Source of the DNA: Anaerolineae bacterium
GTDB taxonomy: Bacteria; Chloroflexota; Anaerolineae; Aggregatilineales; Phototrophicaceae
Assembly (NCBI GenBank): GCA_022824465.1
Contig: JAJDZV010000007.1
Location: 62,001-126,000 of the forward strand
DNA: 64,000 bases
Reading direction: 5' to 3'
The position numbers and the translations under genes were made by a program. Positions 53,636-63,049 of the stretch are shown one piece after another (within the stretch, counting starts at the first letter, position 1; the number at the start of each line of letters is the position of its first letter). The notes below the pieces were generated by a model. The model saw only the letters and a list, made by a program, of their open reading frames with translations, was not told where the DNA came from and did not search any database.

Positions 53636-54448
53636 ATGCCACAATCTCTAACCGCAACGCCGCTGAGCGCCCCCATTCGCGACCAGCCATTTGACTTGTT
53701 AAGCGCCATCGTAGACAGCCTCTCAGCCGCCGAAGCGCAGCCGCGCGATGGCGATGTCCTGGCGATTTCGAGCAAGTATGCCGCGATCGCCGCGGGCCGC
53801 ATCCGTCAGCTCAATGACATCCGCCCGTCAGCCCGCGCCAAAGGCCTGGCAAGACGCTATAACATGGATGCCGCGATTGCCCAACTGGTCATCGACGAAG
53901 CTGACTGCATCTTCGGCGGAATCGAGCTCGGTTTCCTGCTCACGGCAAAAGGCGGCGTGATCTCGCCAAACGCGGGCTTGGACCGTTCGAATATCCCCAG
54001 CGGCAAAGTCGTGCTCTTGCCTCGCGACCCCTTTCATGCCGCCGATTCAATCCGCCGCGCGCTACACGCCAAACTCGGCCGTCGCATTGGCATCATCCTC
54101 ACCGACAGTTGGCTGATGCCCGGGCGCTATGGTACAAGCGGCATTGCGATCGCCGTCGCCGGATTCAAGCCGATACGCGACGAACGCGGCAAATCAGACC
54201 TATTCGGCAATCCCATGGCTGTGACGCAGGTCGGCTTGGCTGACGCGCTTGCCGCATGCGCGCAAATAGTCATGGGCGAGCGCGACGAAGCCACGCCTTT
54301 CGCCCTCATCAGCGGCGCCAAGCTTGAATTTACCGACGCCCTCCTCTCCGCCGCGGATGTATCGATACCCTGGCGACATTGCATCTACCTGGAGTCGCTG
54401 ACGCTGGGGCTGTTGCCAGTTGAAGAGTCGGGCAAAGTCACGGTGTGA
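53636..54448 (+). CDS. cofE: Coenzyme F420-0:L-glutamate ligase
   Basis: A 270-residue CofE. It adds glutamate residues to F420-0 using GTP. ISSKYAAIAAGRI (about 43-55), TAKGGVISPNAGLDRSNIP (about 102-120), ILTDSWLMPGRYGTSGIAIA and MGERDEATPFALISGA match the family. No other F420 genes lie in the window. GAGGA precedes the ATG. Confidence 0.93.
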   Translation: MPQSLTATPLSAPIRDQPFDLLSAIVDSLSAAEAQPRDGDVLAISSKYAAIAAGRIRQLNDIRPSARAKGLARRYNMDAAIAQLVIDEADCIFGGIELGFLLTAKGGVISPNAGLDRSNIPSGKVVLLPRDPFHAADSIRRALHAKLGRRIGIILTDSWLMPGRYGTSGIAIAVAGFKPIRDERGKSDLFGNPMAVTQVGLADALAACAQIVMGERDEATPFALISGAKLEFTDALLSAADVSIPWRHCIYLESLTLGLLPVEESGKVTV

Positions 54449-54530
54449 AGACTGTCGCGGCTAGCGATTGCCCGGCAGCCTCATATTCTACACAGTTTAG
54501 CTTGAAATGACACATACGATACATTTCTTG

Positions 54531-54560
54531 TTGACTTGTATACAAAGTCAATGCTACTCT
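54531..54560 (+). promoter_or_regulatory. Promoter with overlapping palindromic operator candidate
   Basis: TTGACT (54531-54536) and TACTCT (54555-54560) are 18 bases apart. The first 21 bases form an inverted repeat, TTGACTT and AAGTCAA around GTATACA, covering the -35 element and most of the spacer (54531-54551). It sits about 90 bases upstream of the substrate-binding protein gene. Confidence 0.55.
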
Positions 54561-54646
54561 GATTACAGGCAGGTTGTTTGTCATCGTGAGAAGAAAGCCG
54601 TCCGCCGCCCCATTTATCAGTTGATTGAAGCAAGGAGTTGACTCCC

Positions 54647-55840
54647 ATGAAGCGGAAGTTCGTCAGTGCATTATGTCTTGCGGCAGTTCTACTCGCGGCT
54701 GCGCTCGTCCCGGCGACGGCGCTTGCCGACGGGCATATTCCGACCGTGGCCATCCTGAGCTACCGGAATGCCCAAGGCGTCAGCAGCCGTCTCATTCACG
54801 CGGTCTACGATGTCCTCCATTACCACGGTTACTTGAGCAGTGAAGAAGTCGAGTCCATTGTCGCCAACGAAGATTTCGCCGGCGAGAACATCAATATAAT
54901 TTGGCGGGATGCCGGCGGCGATATTTCCAATGTCCCCATCATGACGGATTACGCGCTAGACAAGGGCGCTACCGTCATGGTGACTACGACGACCAACGTG
55001 ACGCTCAACGCCATTCACGCCGCCGAAGAAAGCGGCATAGAGCCGACGCCGCTGGTGATCTTCTCCCTGGTCGGGGCGCCGTACACTTCCGGCGTGGCCG
55101 ACGCGCCCTGCGTCAAACCGGAACACGTCGTTGGCAGCCACGCTCTAAGCTCCTACGAGGACGTGATGGCGCTTTTGCCGATGCAAAATCCCGAGATTGA
55201 CTTTATCGGCAGCTTCATGAATCCGGGGAATTCCGGTCATGTTTACGCCACTGAGCAGATCAAGCACTACGCCGAGGCGCTTGGCATCACTGTCGAAGAG
55301 GCGCCCTGGCTGGATGCCGCCGACGGCTTGGTTAACGCCGAGAGGCTGATTGACAGCGATGTCGATATGTTTGTGTCGCTGGGCCATCCGCCGTCGCTGC
55401 CGGCTATCATCGAGGCTTCCAACGAAGCGGGCATACCCATCCTGGCGACGGCGATGTCCTATGTGCATCGCGGCGTTCACATCGCGGCCGGATTCTACTC
55501 CTACTACAACGAAGGCGCAGTCGTGGGCCACATGCTGACCGCGGCGCTGGACGGGGAGTTGGACGCAGGGCGAGTCGGCATCCATGCCGCGCCCAGGCTG
55601 GCGGTCGCTTTGAACCTGGATTCGATCAAGGCAGGCGGCATCAAAATCTCTGACGCCCTGATGGAACGAGCCGACTTCGTCGTTGAAAACGGCGAAAGCA
55701 CGGAAGAATTCACCAAGCCAGAGTATCCGGATGTCGATATGGAAGAACGCCATGCCGAGCGCTCGGCTTTCCTGGTCAGCTTGCGCTGCACGGATGAGAT
55801 GATCGAGGAACAGCGCGCCGCGCTTGAAGCGGAAGCGTAG
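54647..55840 (+). CDS. ABC transporter substrate-binding protein (ABC_sub_bind/TrpX-like)
   Basis: A 397-residue protein with a signal peptide ending ALA at about 28, then a two-lobed periplasmic-binding fold (VAILSYRNA...; ATVMVTTTTNVTLNAIHA). It resembles the TrpX/ABC_sub_bind group that binds aromatic amino acids or other small ligands. AAGGAG nine bases before the ATG decides the start. No permease or ATPase follows, so it is an orphan in this window; expression seems controlled by the palindromic promoter upstream. Confidence 0.82.
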   Translation: MKRKFVSALCLAAVLLAAALVPATALADGHIPTVAILSYRNAQGVSSRLIHAVYDVLHYHGYLSSEEVESIVANEDFAGENINIIWRDAGGDISNVPIMTDYALDKGATVMVTTTTNVTLNAIHAAEESGIEPTPLVIFSLVGAPYTSGVADAPCVKPEHVVGSHALSSYEDVMALLPMQNPEIDFIGSFMNPGNSGHVYATEQIKHYAEALGITVEEAPWLDAADGLVNAERLIDSDVDMFVSLGHPPSLPAIIEASNEAGIPILATAMSYVHRGVHIAAGFYSYYNEGAVVGHMLTAALDGELDAGRVGIHAAPRLAVALNLDSIKAGGIKISDALMERADFVVENGESTEEFTKPEYPDVDMEERHAERSAFLVSLRCTDEMIEEQRAALEAEA

Positions 55841-56417
55841 AGGCGAGCGGCAATTTGGCTTGAGCTCATCGCGGGGCGGGCGCATCAGAACCTTTTGCCT
55901 GCGTCGCGAATCTTGCCTTGGACGCCGCGAATCGATTCCTCTTCGATTAACACCGCCGTGATGGCAGCCAATCCACCCCATTGATTATGAGAATTGCATC
56001 AATAGCCTGATTTCGCGTCCGCCCGTTCAATTTCGCTCGGCAGGAATTGCGGAGCAAAACAGCGCTTCGTCTGCCCGGCAAGGCGTATCAATACCCTGCC
56101 GAAACAGTATCAATATCGGTTCGCGCGCCTGCCTGCCAGCGTCCGCAATCGCCTCACCTCGTCGCATGTTGCGGAGGCAAAATCGCGCCCAGGGCGACTT
56201 GTGCAACATCCACAGACTTGGCGAGAAATCCAACTATCCCTTTGACTTCCGCTTAACTCTCGCATACACTTAAATCATCAAAAAAACTGGGCGACGAAGA
56301 TGCTTCACGATCAGTTTCCATAAGGATTGCCCGCAAGACGCGCGCTGTGTCAATCAAAGTCACTGCCCGCGTTTTTTTTGATTCTCCAGGCGGAGCTTGG
56401 GTCGCGAAAGGACCAAC
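55841..56417. other. Intergenic region
   Basis: A 577-base spacer. Apart from the promoter at 56242-56270 for the SWIM protein gene, I see no coding sequence or RNA. A string of unusual CAATATC/ATCAATA words lies around 56086-56119. Confidence 0.45.
56242..56270 (+). promoter_or_regulatory. Promoter for the SWIM protein gene
   Basis: TTGACT (56242-56247), 17-base spacer, TACACT (56265-56270). Transcript would have a leader of about 140 bases before the ATG at 56418. Confidence 0.6.
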
Positions 56418-56915
56418 ATGGACGCGAGCATGATCAATAAAATACAGAAAGCCAGCGACTATGCCAGCCAGCCGGAACGCGCCACCTTCAACAACCTCAC
56501 GGTGGAATTCCACGGCGCCAACAGCAACCACTTGGTAAGCTTGGATCGCGATGGTTGGGCCTGTAGTTGCGCCGGATTCCGCAAATATGAAATCTGCCCG
56601 CACATCATGGCTTTGGAGATTCTTTTCAAGCCCCTGCTCAAGCGCCGCCCGGTGCCCTACGCGCCCGGCCAAAATATAGTCAGCGATGTGGAAAAAGCCC
56701 ACCGCTATTCCCAGGAGACTGACCGCATCCGCATCCGCAGCTTCGATTGTCACTTTGAAGGCTACAACAAGAACCACCAAGTGACTTATGACGAAGGCGC
56801 CTGGACCAGCACCGCCTCATTCTTCGCCCAGCGCGGCGTCTGCAGCCATACCATGGCGCTCGAGAAGATCCTCAAGGGTTTCGTCGAGCCGGTCCGCGCG
56901 CAGCCGGTGGCCTGA
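56418..56915 (+). CDS. Duplicated SWIM zinc-finger protein
   Basis: A 165-residue protein with two homologous halves. The first (about 24-70) has a canonical SWIM site W-A-C49-S-C51 ... C60-P-H62; the second (about 107-150) keeps C142-S-H144 but has S131 and A133 in place of the first two cysteines. F-x-G-x-N-x-N-H precedes each. SWIM domains bind DNA or proteins via zinc. AAAGGA precedes the ATG. No partner is nearby. Confidence 0.85.
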   Translation: MDASMINKIQKASDYASQPERATFNNLTVEFHGANSNHLVSLDRDGWACSCAGFRKYEICPHIMALEILFKPLLKRRPVPYAPGQNIVSDVEKAHRYSQETDRIRIRSFDCHFEGYNKNHQVTYDEGAWTSTASFFAQRGVCSHTMALEKILKGFVEPVRAQPVA

Positions 56916-57017
56916 TAGAATGTCACTGGGGCGGAGCGTCAACTGCGCCTCGACCGAACTCGAATCACGCGCTGAAAATGCATCAGCCGCTTATCGCCGG
57001 GCTGGTTGACCAGGCGC

Positions 57018-58904
57018 TCAGCCGGTCACGCCCACCGGCGCGATCCCGTCCTTTTCCGCCTCGTCTTCGTCCGCCAGGCGCGGGTCGCCCGGCGCCACCT
57101 CAAACACCGCCTGCCAAGGCGAGTAATGTGTGAACAGCTGATCCCGTTTTATCAAATTGCCCGCCGTATCGTACACATTGCGATAAACCGAGACATCAGC
57201 GCCATCGGCCGAATAATCAATCTGACGCGTCTGCCCCAGCGCCAGATCGGCCGCTTCGACAAAGGCTGACTCAGGCGCCGGAACGATATCGCGGATGATC
57301 GCCGGTTCCAGCACCGTTCGCCATTGCGGCGTACTGTAAATGCGGAATTGCAGCGCATCCTTGGACCCCAGAAAACTGCTCTCGATCAGCAAATGATAAG
57401 GCGTGTTATTCTGAAATCGCAGGTCGACGTCCGGCTGCCAGATAGCTGCGTCCAAGCCCGGCCCGGCGCCGGCGTATTCATAATAACCGACGCGGTAACC
57501 GTGGCTGTTGCGCTCGGTAATCGCGTAGCCGCCGCTGAAAGCCGCCCGAAACATCGTGGTGCTCACCTGGCAGATGCCGCCGCCGATGCCCGTCACCGTC
57601 GCCCCGCCCAGGATGACGCTGCCCTCCAGATAACCGGCTTCCGGCGTGATGTCGCCCAGATGCTGATTGAAGGAGAACTCCTCGCCCGGGGCGATGATGA
57701 TGCCGTGCAGCTTGCCCGCGCCCAAAGCGATATTCGAGCGTCGATTCGGCCATGAACCCCAATAATACGTGGTCGCCTCCGCCACCAGCTCGGTGATGCC
57801 AAGCTCCTCCGCTGTGATCCCCGCCGGATAACGAGGCTGCAAAGTCTCAAAGTACATCACCACCCGCCGATTCACCGGGTCGAAGACCGCCGCTTCCAGC
57901 CGTCTGATGGTCTCGTCGACATCCAGGAGCCGTCCCTCGGACGCGGGTGTAATCGGCGTCAACTGTCCAGTCGCCGGATCAAAGTCGAAGCGGCCCTCGG
58001 CTGACGGCTTGGACAAGCTCGGCGCCAAGGTCCGCAAGTAACTGGCGTAAGCGCCCAAGTCGACGCTGACATCGTAGAGTCGCTCGTCGCCTTCGCCCGC
58101 CAGCGTCACCCGCAACCCGGCGATTATCTGCTCCCGCGTGAGTATCCAGGGCGCGAGCAGGTCGCCGTTGGGCAAGCTCCCGATGAGCTGCAGCGGCGAC
58201 GAAAGCGCCGTTTCCAGCAGCGCAGCCGCCTCCATGACATTCCACTGGCGCGGCGGACTTTCGGCGATCACCAACGCGATCTCGGTCTCGCCCGACTGCG
58301 CCAGCACCGCCGCCGACAAGCCAGCAAGCGTCGCGTCGACATCAAGTCTGCGCCCGCTGAGGCCTGGCGCGACCACCACATCAATGCCGTCCAGCCGAAG
58401 CTGCGCGTCTTGCCGCTCGCGGTTGATTTCGCCGGCCAGCGTCTGCAAGAAAGCGCGCGCCTTGCCCTCGTCAAACTCCAGCGTCAGCGGCAGGGCCGCC
58501 CCCTCGAGCCAGGCGCTCGCCAGTTCGCGTAGATTTCGCCGCGGGTCTGCGCTATGACCGATGGCGAAGGCGCGCTCGGCCAGCGCACCCGCCGGCAAGC
58601 TCAGCCCCAACTCAACCGCGGTCGCCGTCCAGAATCGCTGGCCGTCGCGAAAGACGTACGCGACTTCTTCCAGCGCGCCATAGCGTTCACGCAAAGCCGC
58701 CGCCGCATCCGGCAGTGTCAGCCCGCCGATGTCCACCTGGCCGACGCTGACCCCCGGCACGATGCGCTCCTGCAGCGACATCTGCGTGCCGATCAACGCG
58801 ATCGCCAGCGAAAACGCCAGCAAGCCTATGCCGACGAAGATCAATATCGCCAGACGAAAGAGCCGAATCAATATCGGCGTTCGGGGCAGCGGCGGGTGCT
58901 CCAT
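57018..58904 (-). CDS. VanW-family cell-wall protein
   Basis: A 628-residue protein: one N-terminal span (about 14-40), PG-binding-4-like domains (about 55-330), and the VanW domain with GAGKLHGIIIAPGEEFSFNQHLG (about 400) and GGGICQVSTTMFRAAF, common in Chloroflexota and Firmicutes. Function is probably in peptidoglycan binding or crosslinking. The C-terminal 70 residues form an additional G5-like or beta tail. Confidence 0.92.
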   Translation of the reverse strand: MEHPPLPRTPILIRLFRLAILIFVGIGLLAFSLAIALIGTQMSLQERIVPGVSVGQVDIGGLTLPDAAAALRERYGALEEVAYVFRDGQRFWTATAVELGLSLPAGALAERAFAIGHSADPRRNLRELASAWLEGAALPLTLEFDEGKARAFLQTLAGEINRERQDAQLRLDGIDVVVAPGLSGRRLDVDATLAGLSAAVLAQSGETEIALVIAESPPRQWNVMEAAALLETALSSPLQLIGSLPNGDLLAPWILTREQIIAGLRVTLAGEGDERLYDVSVDLGAYASYLRTLAPSLSKPSAEGRFDFDPATGQLTPITPASEGRLLDVDETIRRLEAAVFDPVNRRVVMYFETLQPRYPAGITAEELGITELVAEATTYYWGSWPNRRSNIALGAGKLHGIIIAPGEEFSFNQHLGDITPEAGYLEGSVILGGATVTGIGGGICQVSTTMFRAAFSGGYAITERNSHGYRVGYYEYAGAGPGLDAAIWQPDVDLRFQNNTPYHLLIESSFLGSKDALQFRIYSTPQWRTVLEPAIIRDIVPAPESAFVEAADLALGQTRQIDYSADGADVSVYRNVYDTAGNLIKRDQLFTHYSPWQAVFEVAPGDPRLADEDEAEKDGIAPVGVTG

Positions 58905-58919
58905 TGGCGTTAGCGCTCG

Positions 58920-59885
58920 CTAGCAAATCGCGAAGTTTGTGCCAAGCCAGCTGGCGGTCTCAAGCCCAACATCGTGTTGCGGCATCGGCTTGGGCGCATC
59001 GCCGCAAGAAGTCTTTCGCGGCGCCGACATCGTCATTCTCACCTGTACCGAGTGAGCGCCTCTGTCTTCATCCAGGAAGCGGATTTGCCAGCTATCGCCG
59101 CCCAGATTCTTAACGGCATCCAGGCGCAGCGCATCCATGCGATAGGCGGCGATGCCTTCGCGGATGAACGCCTCCGCCGCGCAAGCGGCTTTATGCGCCG
59201 CCTCGCCCAGCTGATGCCCGGCAAATGCCCCGCGCCCACGATACTTGTGCGGCAGCATGAATCCCGCCCGCTGATTCGTCACGATCGCCTCCACATCCGG
59301 CGGATCGACATGCCCGTAGACGATGCCCTGCGGGAAAGCGATCAGAGTCGCCGCCATGCGATGCCCGCCGATATGCGTCGTCTGCCAGACCCGCTCCGCG
59401 CCCGCCTGCGCCACAAGCTCTTGATAGACCGGCGCGCCCAAAGCGGCGCAGCACGGGTCATGCCGCCCGTTTGTGCAGACCGTATACAACTCGTCGACCT
59501 CAGTCAACTCGCGCCCATTAATTCGCGGTATAGCGCGCGGCTCGAGGCTGCCGAGATCCAGCCCCAGCAAGTCAGCATAATCCGCAAGCACGGCCTGATA
59601 GAGGCGCGGCCTCTTCTGATTCGTCACGGCGATGTAGAAGTTCTTCGCCTGCGACTGCGGCCGACGGATGAAGAGAACTTTGCCCCGCGGCGCGCTCTGC
59701 AAATGCGCCAGCGCCGGCGCGAAAGGTCCGCCCTTCGCCGCTGACTTTACCGCCTCGCCGCCCCAGCCGCCATATTCCGACAAGCTGCTCTCGATCAGAA
59801 AAAAGGCGTCGGCCGGTTTGAAGGTGCCCGCCAGCGTCTCTTGCGCCGCGCGCGACTCCTCGGCGCAGGTCATGGTCATCTCCAT
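58920..59885 (-). CDS. Sucrase/ferredoxin-like (thioredoxin-fold, Apd1-like) protein
   Basis: A 321-residue protein with C-T-N-G-R-H-D-P-C-C (about 135-144) and HIGGHRMAATLI (about 170-181), signatures of the sucrase/ferredoxin-like family. These have thioredoxin-type folds that can bind a 2Fe-2S cluster through Cys and His. Role unclear. GAGGG precedes the ATG. Confidence 0.85.
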   Translation of the reverse strand: MEMTMTCAEESRAAQETLAGTFKPADAFFLIESSLSEYGGWGGEAVKSAAKGGPFAPALAHLQSAPRGKVLFIRRPQSQAKNFYIAVTNQKRPRLYQAVLADYADLLGLDLGSLEPRAIPRINGRELTEVDELYTVCTNGRHDPCCAALGAPVYQELVAQAGAERVWQTTHIGGHRMAATLIAFPQGIVYGHVDPPDVEAIVTNQRAGFMLPHKYRGRGAFAGHQLGEAAHKAACAAEAFIREGIAAYRMDALRLDAVKNLGGDSWQIRFLDEDRGAHSVQVRMTMSAPRKTSCGDAPKPMPQHDVGLETASWLGTNFAIC

Positions 59886-60010
59886 GCGTCAACCCTCTGC
59901 AAACTTTCACTGTTTATCGCTCAAGTTTACCACGCGTGGCGCGGCTATGGCACACGACCTCGGGCAGATACGCTACAATTCAATGGTCAACAGTGCGCAT
60001 TAGACGTGAA

Positions 60011-60754
60011 ATGTCCAAACTCTCCATCCGCAACCTCTCACTCAAGCGCGGCGGCGCAACCGTCCTGCAGGACCTCTCGCTTGATGTGCCCGAAGGTGAG
60101 TTGCTCGTCGTCATTGGACCCAGCGGCAGCGGAAAAAGCTCGCTCCTGCGCTGCGTCAACCGCCTAAGCGACATCGACTCCGGCGCTATACTCCTGGACG
60201 GCGCGTCAATCTACGACTTGCCAGTCATTGAGCTGCGTCGCAAGGTCGGCATGATGTTCCAAAAGACCGCCGCCTTTGAAGGCAGCGTCGCCGACAATAT
60301 CAGCTTCGGCGCTCGCCTGCAGGGACAGCCGCTGTCACGCGCCGAGATCCTCGCCCTTATGGCGCAAGTCTCGCTCGAAGCGGCGCTGGCGGACAAGCCG
60401 GCGTCGGATCTTTCCGGCGGACAAGAGCAGCGCCTCGCCATCGCCCGCGCGCTGTCGCTGAATCCCTCCCTGCTCTTGCTCGACGAGCCGACCTCATCGC
60501 TTGATCCCATCGCCACAAGCCGAGTCGAAGACGCCCTGCTGCAACTGCGCGCGCACACTGCGCTAACCATGATATGGGTATCGCACTCGATAGAACAAGC
60601 GCGCCGCATAGGCAGCCGCGCCCTGCTGCTCGATGCTGGACGCGTCATCCGCGAAGACACGGTCAGCGCCATGCTCGATCCTCATACCGGCGACAGTCGC
60701 GCGCTGGCTTTTGCCGAGGGCGATCAAGCCGGCTTGCAAGCAGCCAACGCCTAG
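60011..60754 (+). CDS. ABC transporter ATP-binding protein, PstB/FetA-like
   Basis: A 247-residue ATPase with Walker [10 protein letters not shown] (about 38-46), signature [16 protein letters not shown] and Walker [13 protein letters not shown]. The Q-loop [15 protein letters not shown] resembles FetA/YbbL and PstB types. No permease is next to it. GTGAA upstream of the ATG is a weak ribosome-binding site. Its stop shares CTAG with the trmD stop (convergent, 4-base overlap). Confidence 0.88.
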   Translation: MSKLSIRNLSLKRGGATVLQDLSLDVPEGELLVVIGPSGSGKSSLLRCVNRLSDIDSGAILLDGASIYDLPVIELRRKVGMMFQKTAAFEGSVADNISFGARLQGQPLSRAEILALMAQVSLEAALADKPASDLSGGQEQRLAIARALSLNPSLLLLDEPTSSLDPIATSRVEDALLQLRAHTALTMIWVSHSIEQARRIGSRALLLDAGRVIREDTVSAMLDPHTGDSRALAFAEGDQAGLQAANA

Positions 60755-61485
60755 TCCGCCTCCCCCGCCGCCAGCCCAGCCAGGTACTCGCGATCGTCAG
60801 CGCTCAAGTCCGCCTTCTCCAGCAAATCGGGCCGCCGCTGCCAGGTCCGCCGCAAAGACTGCCGCCGCCGCCAATGCTCAACCTCGGCGTGATGCCCGCT
60901 CGTCAGCACCTCGGGCGCCGTCAAACCGCGCACCTCCGGCGGGCGCGTATAATGGGGTCCCTCCAGCAAGCCATCGGCATAGCTGTCTCGCTGCTCCGCG
61001 CCTTCCGCGCCCAGCACGCCGGGGATCAAGCGCACCACGGCGTCTATCAAGACCATCGCCGCCAGCTCGCCGCCAGTCAGCACATAATCGCCGATGCTAA
61101 TCTCATCCGTGATCGCCAGATCGCGAACACGCTCGTCGACGCCTTCATAATGCCCGCAGACCAGAATCAGCCGCACCCGCCGCGATAGCGCCAGCGCGAC
61201 CGCATGCGTCAGTGTGCGTCCCTGCGGCGACATGAGAATGACCGGCGTATCCGCCGCCGGCTCCAGCGCATCGATCGCCCGCAAAAGCACGTCAGCCTTG
61301 AGTATCATGCCGCCACCGCCGCCATAAGGACTGTCATCGACCTTGCGGTGTTTGTCCCCGCTGTGGTCGCGGATATCGCAGGCGCTGAAGTCCAACAAGC
61401 CCCGGTCGCGCGCCTTCCACATCATGCTCTCTGACATGACGGCGCTGAACATGTTGGGGAAGAGCGTCAAAACTTCGATTTTCAT
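60751..61485 (-). CDS. trmD: tRNA (guanine37-N1)-methyltransferase
   Basis: A 244-residue SPOUT enzyme; [17 protein letters not shown] at the start, [33 protein letters not shown] in the knot (about 113-146) and the C-terminal helix [15 protein letters not shown]. It methylates G37 in tRNAs to keep the frame. The usual rpsP-rimM-rplS neighbours are not here. Confidence 0.96.
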   Translation of the reverse strand: MKIEVLTLFPNMFSAVMSESMMWKARDRGLLDFSACDIRDHSGDKHRKVDDSPYGGGGGMILKADVLLRAIDALEPAADTPVILMSPQGRTLTHAVALALSRRVRLILVCGHYEGVDERVRDLAITDEISIGDYVLTGGELAAMVLIDAVVRLIPGVLGAEGAEQRDSYADGLLEGPHYTRPPEVRGLTAPEVLTSGHHAEVEHWRRRQSLRRTWQRRPDLLEKADLSADDREYLAGLAAGEAD

Positions 61486-61501
61486 AAGGCGAAGAGTAGA
61501 T

Positions 61502-61930
61502 TCAAATCGAATCGCGCGTTTGCAAGAAGAAGGCTTTCTTCAAGTTGGGCAAGGTGAAGTCGAAGCCGCAGGACTTGAAGAAGTCCTCGGCCACGCTGAT
61601 GGCCATGATCTCGTAGATGCTTTCGCGCCGAGCCAATTCGACGCAAGCAGCCACCAACTGCTTGCCAATGCCCAAGCCTTGCGCCGCCGGATCCACCGCC
61701 AGGCTCCGGATCTCACAGAGCTTCTTGCTGTAGATCTCCAACGCGGCGCAGCCGACTATTGCGCCGTCTAGCCGAACGATGAATGACGTATCGAGCAAGT
61801 CCTCGAGCTCATCGAAAGTGCGCGGCAGCAACTCTCCGCTGGCGACAAAGGGCTTGATGAAATCGGACAATTCGACGAGGTCAGCCGCCGTCGCTTGCGC
61901 CACGCGAATCTTGGTCGAGGCATCTTGCAA
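61502..61930 (-). CDS. GNAT-family N-acetyltransferase (ArgA-like)
   Basis: A 142-residue GNAT. It shows [22 protein letters not shown] (motif A, about 75-96) and [19 protein letters not shown], like the short amino-acid N-acetyltransferases. I place the start at TTG 61930 because GGGAG lies eight bases before it and the preceding frame runs through a dispersed repeat. Upstream of trmD on the same strand. Confidence 0.82.
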   Translation of the reverse strand: MQDASTKIRVAQATAADLVELSDFIKPFVASGELLPRTFDELEDLLDTSFIVRLDGAIVGCAALEIYSKKLCEIRSLAVDPAAQGLGIGKQLVAACVELARRESIYEIMAISVAEDFFKSCGFDFTLPNLKKAFFLQTRDSI

Positions 61931-62004
61931 GGGTCGTCTCCCAAATATAGCAATATCATTATAGTGTAGCAGTTTGAGGCGGGGAGGCAACAGCGCAAAG
62001 AAAT

Positions 62005-62031
62005 GCAGGGGCGATCCTTGGGGTGCCCCCA
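62005..62031. repeat. 27-bp dispersed palindromic unit, copy
   Basis: Arms GCAGGGGCGATCC and GGGTGCCCC; the left member of a tandem pair. Confidence 0.6.
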
Positions 62032-62037
62032 AGAAAT

Positions 62038-62064
62038 GTAGGGGCGAGCCATTGGGTCGCCCGA
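62038..62064. repeat. 27-bp dispersed palindromic unit, copy
   Basis: Begins GTAGGGGCGAGCC and ends GGGTCGCCCGA; differs from the reverse complement of the copy at 63199-63225 at only two central positions. Confidence 0.7.
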
Positions 62065-62339
62065 AGCGTGGCAGGAAATCGGCGGGCGACCAATGCGGAA
62101 CTCAAAGCTCGATGAATGTATGGTCACTGCGCGGATATCTGGCTCGATGAAGTCGAAAACAGCCTCCCGCGCATAGAATACCCATCGTACACCATCTAGC
62201 GAATTATGACGATTTCGCCCAGCAAAGGGAGTATACTTAGATGATCTGGCTAGCGTTTTCGTGGCAAATGAACCGGTTGCATGGGCGGTCGCTGGCGCGG
62301 AATGGACGGCTGGCCAAGGAAATTGCCGATAGGCGGTCG

Positions 62340-62738
62340 TCAGTCGTCGGGGTGCTCGCATTTGCCAGCGTCTGTGGTCGATTCTGGGGGATAACAGTAG
62401 TCGCAGCGGTCTAGCCATCGTGGGAAAAGACGATGGCATTTACCGCAGCGCACGAGGGGGGACCCGGGCGCTCCCACCTGAAACCGGGAGTTCTTGTAAA
62501 CCCGCGCGACCCGGTTACGTTGTTCTTCGAGGTCTTGTGTTCTTTGCAAATTGTGTTGCAAATTGTGTTGCTCCCTGAGGTAGTTTTGTCGCTCGCTTTG
62601 GGAGTCTTCTTCCATGTGTATCGAGGTCGGCGAGTTTTCTGATTTAGCTTTAATACGCGGAGTGCGGCATTCGCAACGGGTCAGCATGGAGTGATAAAGG
62701 CGGCCGCACCAGTTGCATCGTATGTAAGTAAGACTCAT
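62340..62738 (-). CDS. Protein with two zinc-knuckle motifs and a coiled-coil
   Basis: A 132-residue protein. The two ends carry matching four-cysteine motifs: C8-x2-C11-x-R-L...R-C22-x-C24 and C98-x2-C101-x-R-L...R-C112-x2-C115, separated by a Gln-rich coiled-coil (about 46-78) whose coding DNA holds two exact 12-base repeats (62546-62569). No known family. The first gene-neighbour on the same strand is a coiled-coil protein 20 bases upstream. Confidence 0.65.
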   Translation of the reverse strand: MSLTYIRCNWCGRLYHSMLTRCECRTPRIKAKSENSPTSIHMEEDSQSERQNYLREQHNLQHNLQRTQDLEEQRNRVARVYKNSRFQVGAPGSPLVRCGKCHRLFPRWLDRCDYCYPPESTTDAGKCEHPDD

Positions 62739-62758
62739 GTCTTTGATTTTGCTCGTGG

Positions 62759-62983
62759 TTAGCCGTTCGGGTAGCGCTGGATGTCCTGGTGGATGCTGTC
62801 GACCTTGGCTCGTAAGCTGTTGACTGCTTCAAGAACATCGCCAGAAGTGACGATGTCGGGATTGGTGAGGTACAAGTCGCTTAGAAGTTCGATGGTGTCA
62901 TAGATCTGTTTGACGTTGAGCTTAATTTCCTCGATGTCCATCGCCATGAAGTGCAGCTTGTCTTCTAGGTCGGTCTGTTTCAT
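62759..62983 (-). CDS. Small coiled-coil protein
   Basis: A 74-residue helical protein (LHFMAMDIEEIKLNVKQIY ... VDSIHQDIQRYPNG). AAGG precedes the ATG. Ends in R-Y-P-N-G, like the R-Y-P-E-G end of the tiny frame just upstream. Function unknown. Confidence 0.6.
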   Translation of the reverse strand: MKQTDLEDKLHFMAMDIEEIKLNVKQIYDTIELLSDLYLTNPDIVTSGDVLEAVNSLRAKVDSIHQDIQRYPNG

Positions 62984-62985
62984 GG

Positions 62986-63045
62986 TCAGCCTTCTGGGTA
63001 GCGGAGCATGTCTTCAATGGTCATGACATCGCGGTTCTGGATCAT
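62986..63045 (-). CDS. Possible 19-residue peptide
   Basis: A short frame, MIQNRDVMTIEDMLRYPEG, with an in-frame TAG two codons before its ATG and TAGGAC in front. It ends two bases before the next start. It could be a leader peptide or a truncated paralogue of the following protein. Confidence 0.3.
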   Translation of the reverse strand: MIQNRDVMTIEDMLRYPEG

Positions 63046-63049
63046 GTCC

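Larger units (their letters stand above)
61931..62339. other. Intergenic region with two palindromic repeats
   Basis: A 409-base spacer holding two tandem copies of the 27-bp palindromic unit (62005-62031 and 62038-62064). I see no gene or RNA in the remainder. Confidence 0.5.
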
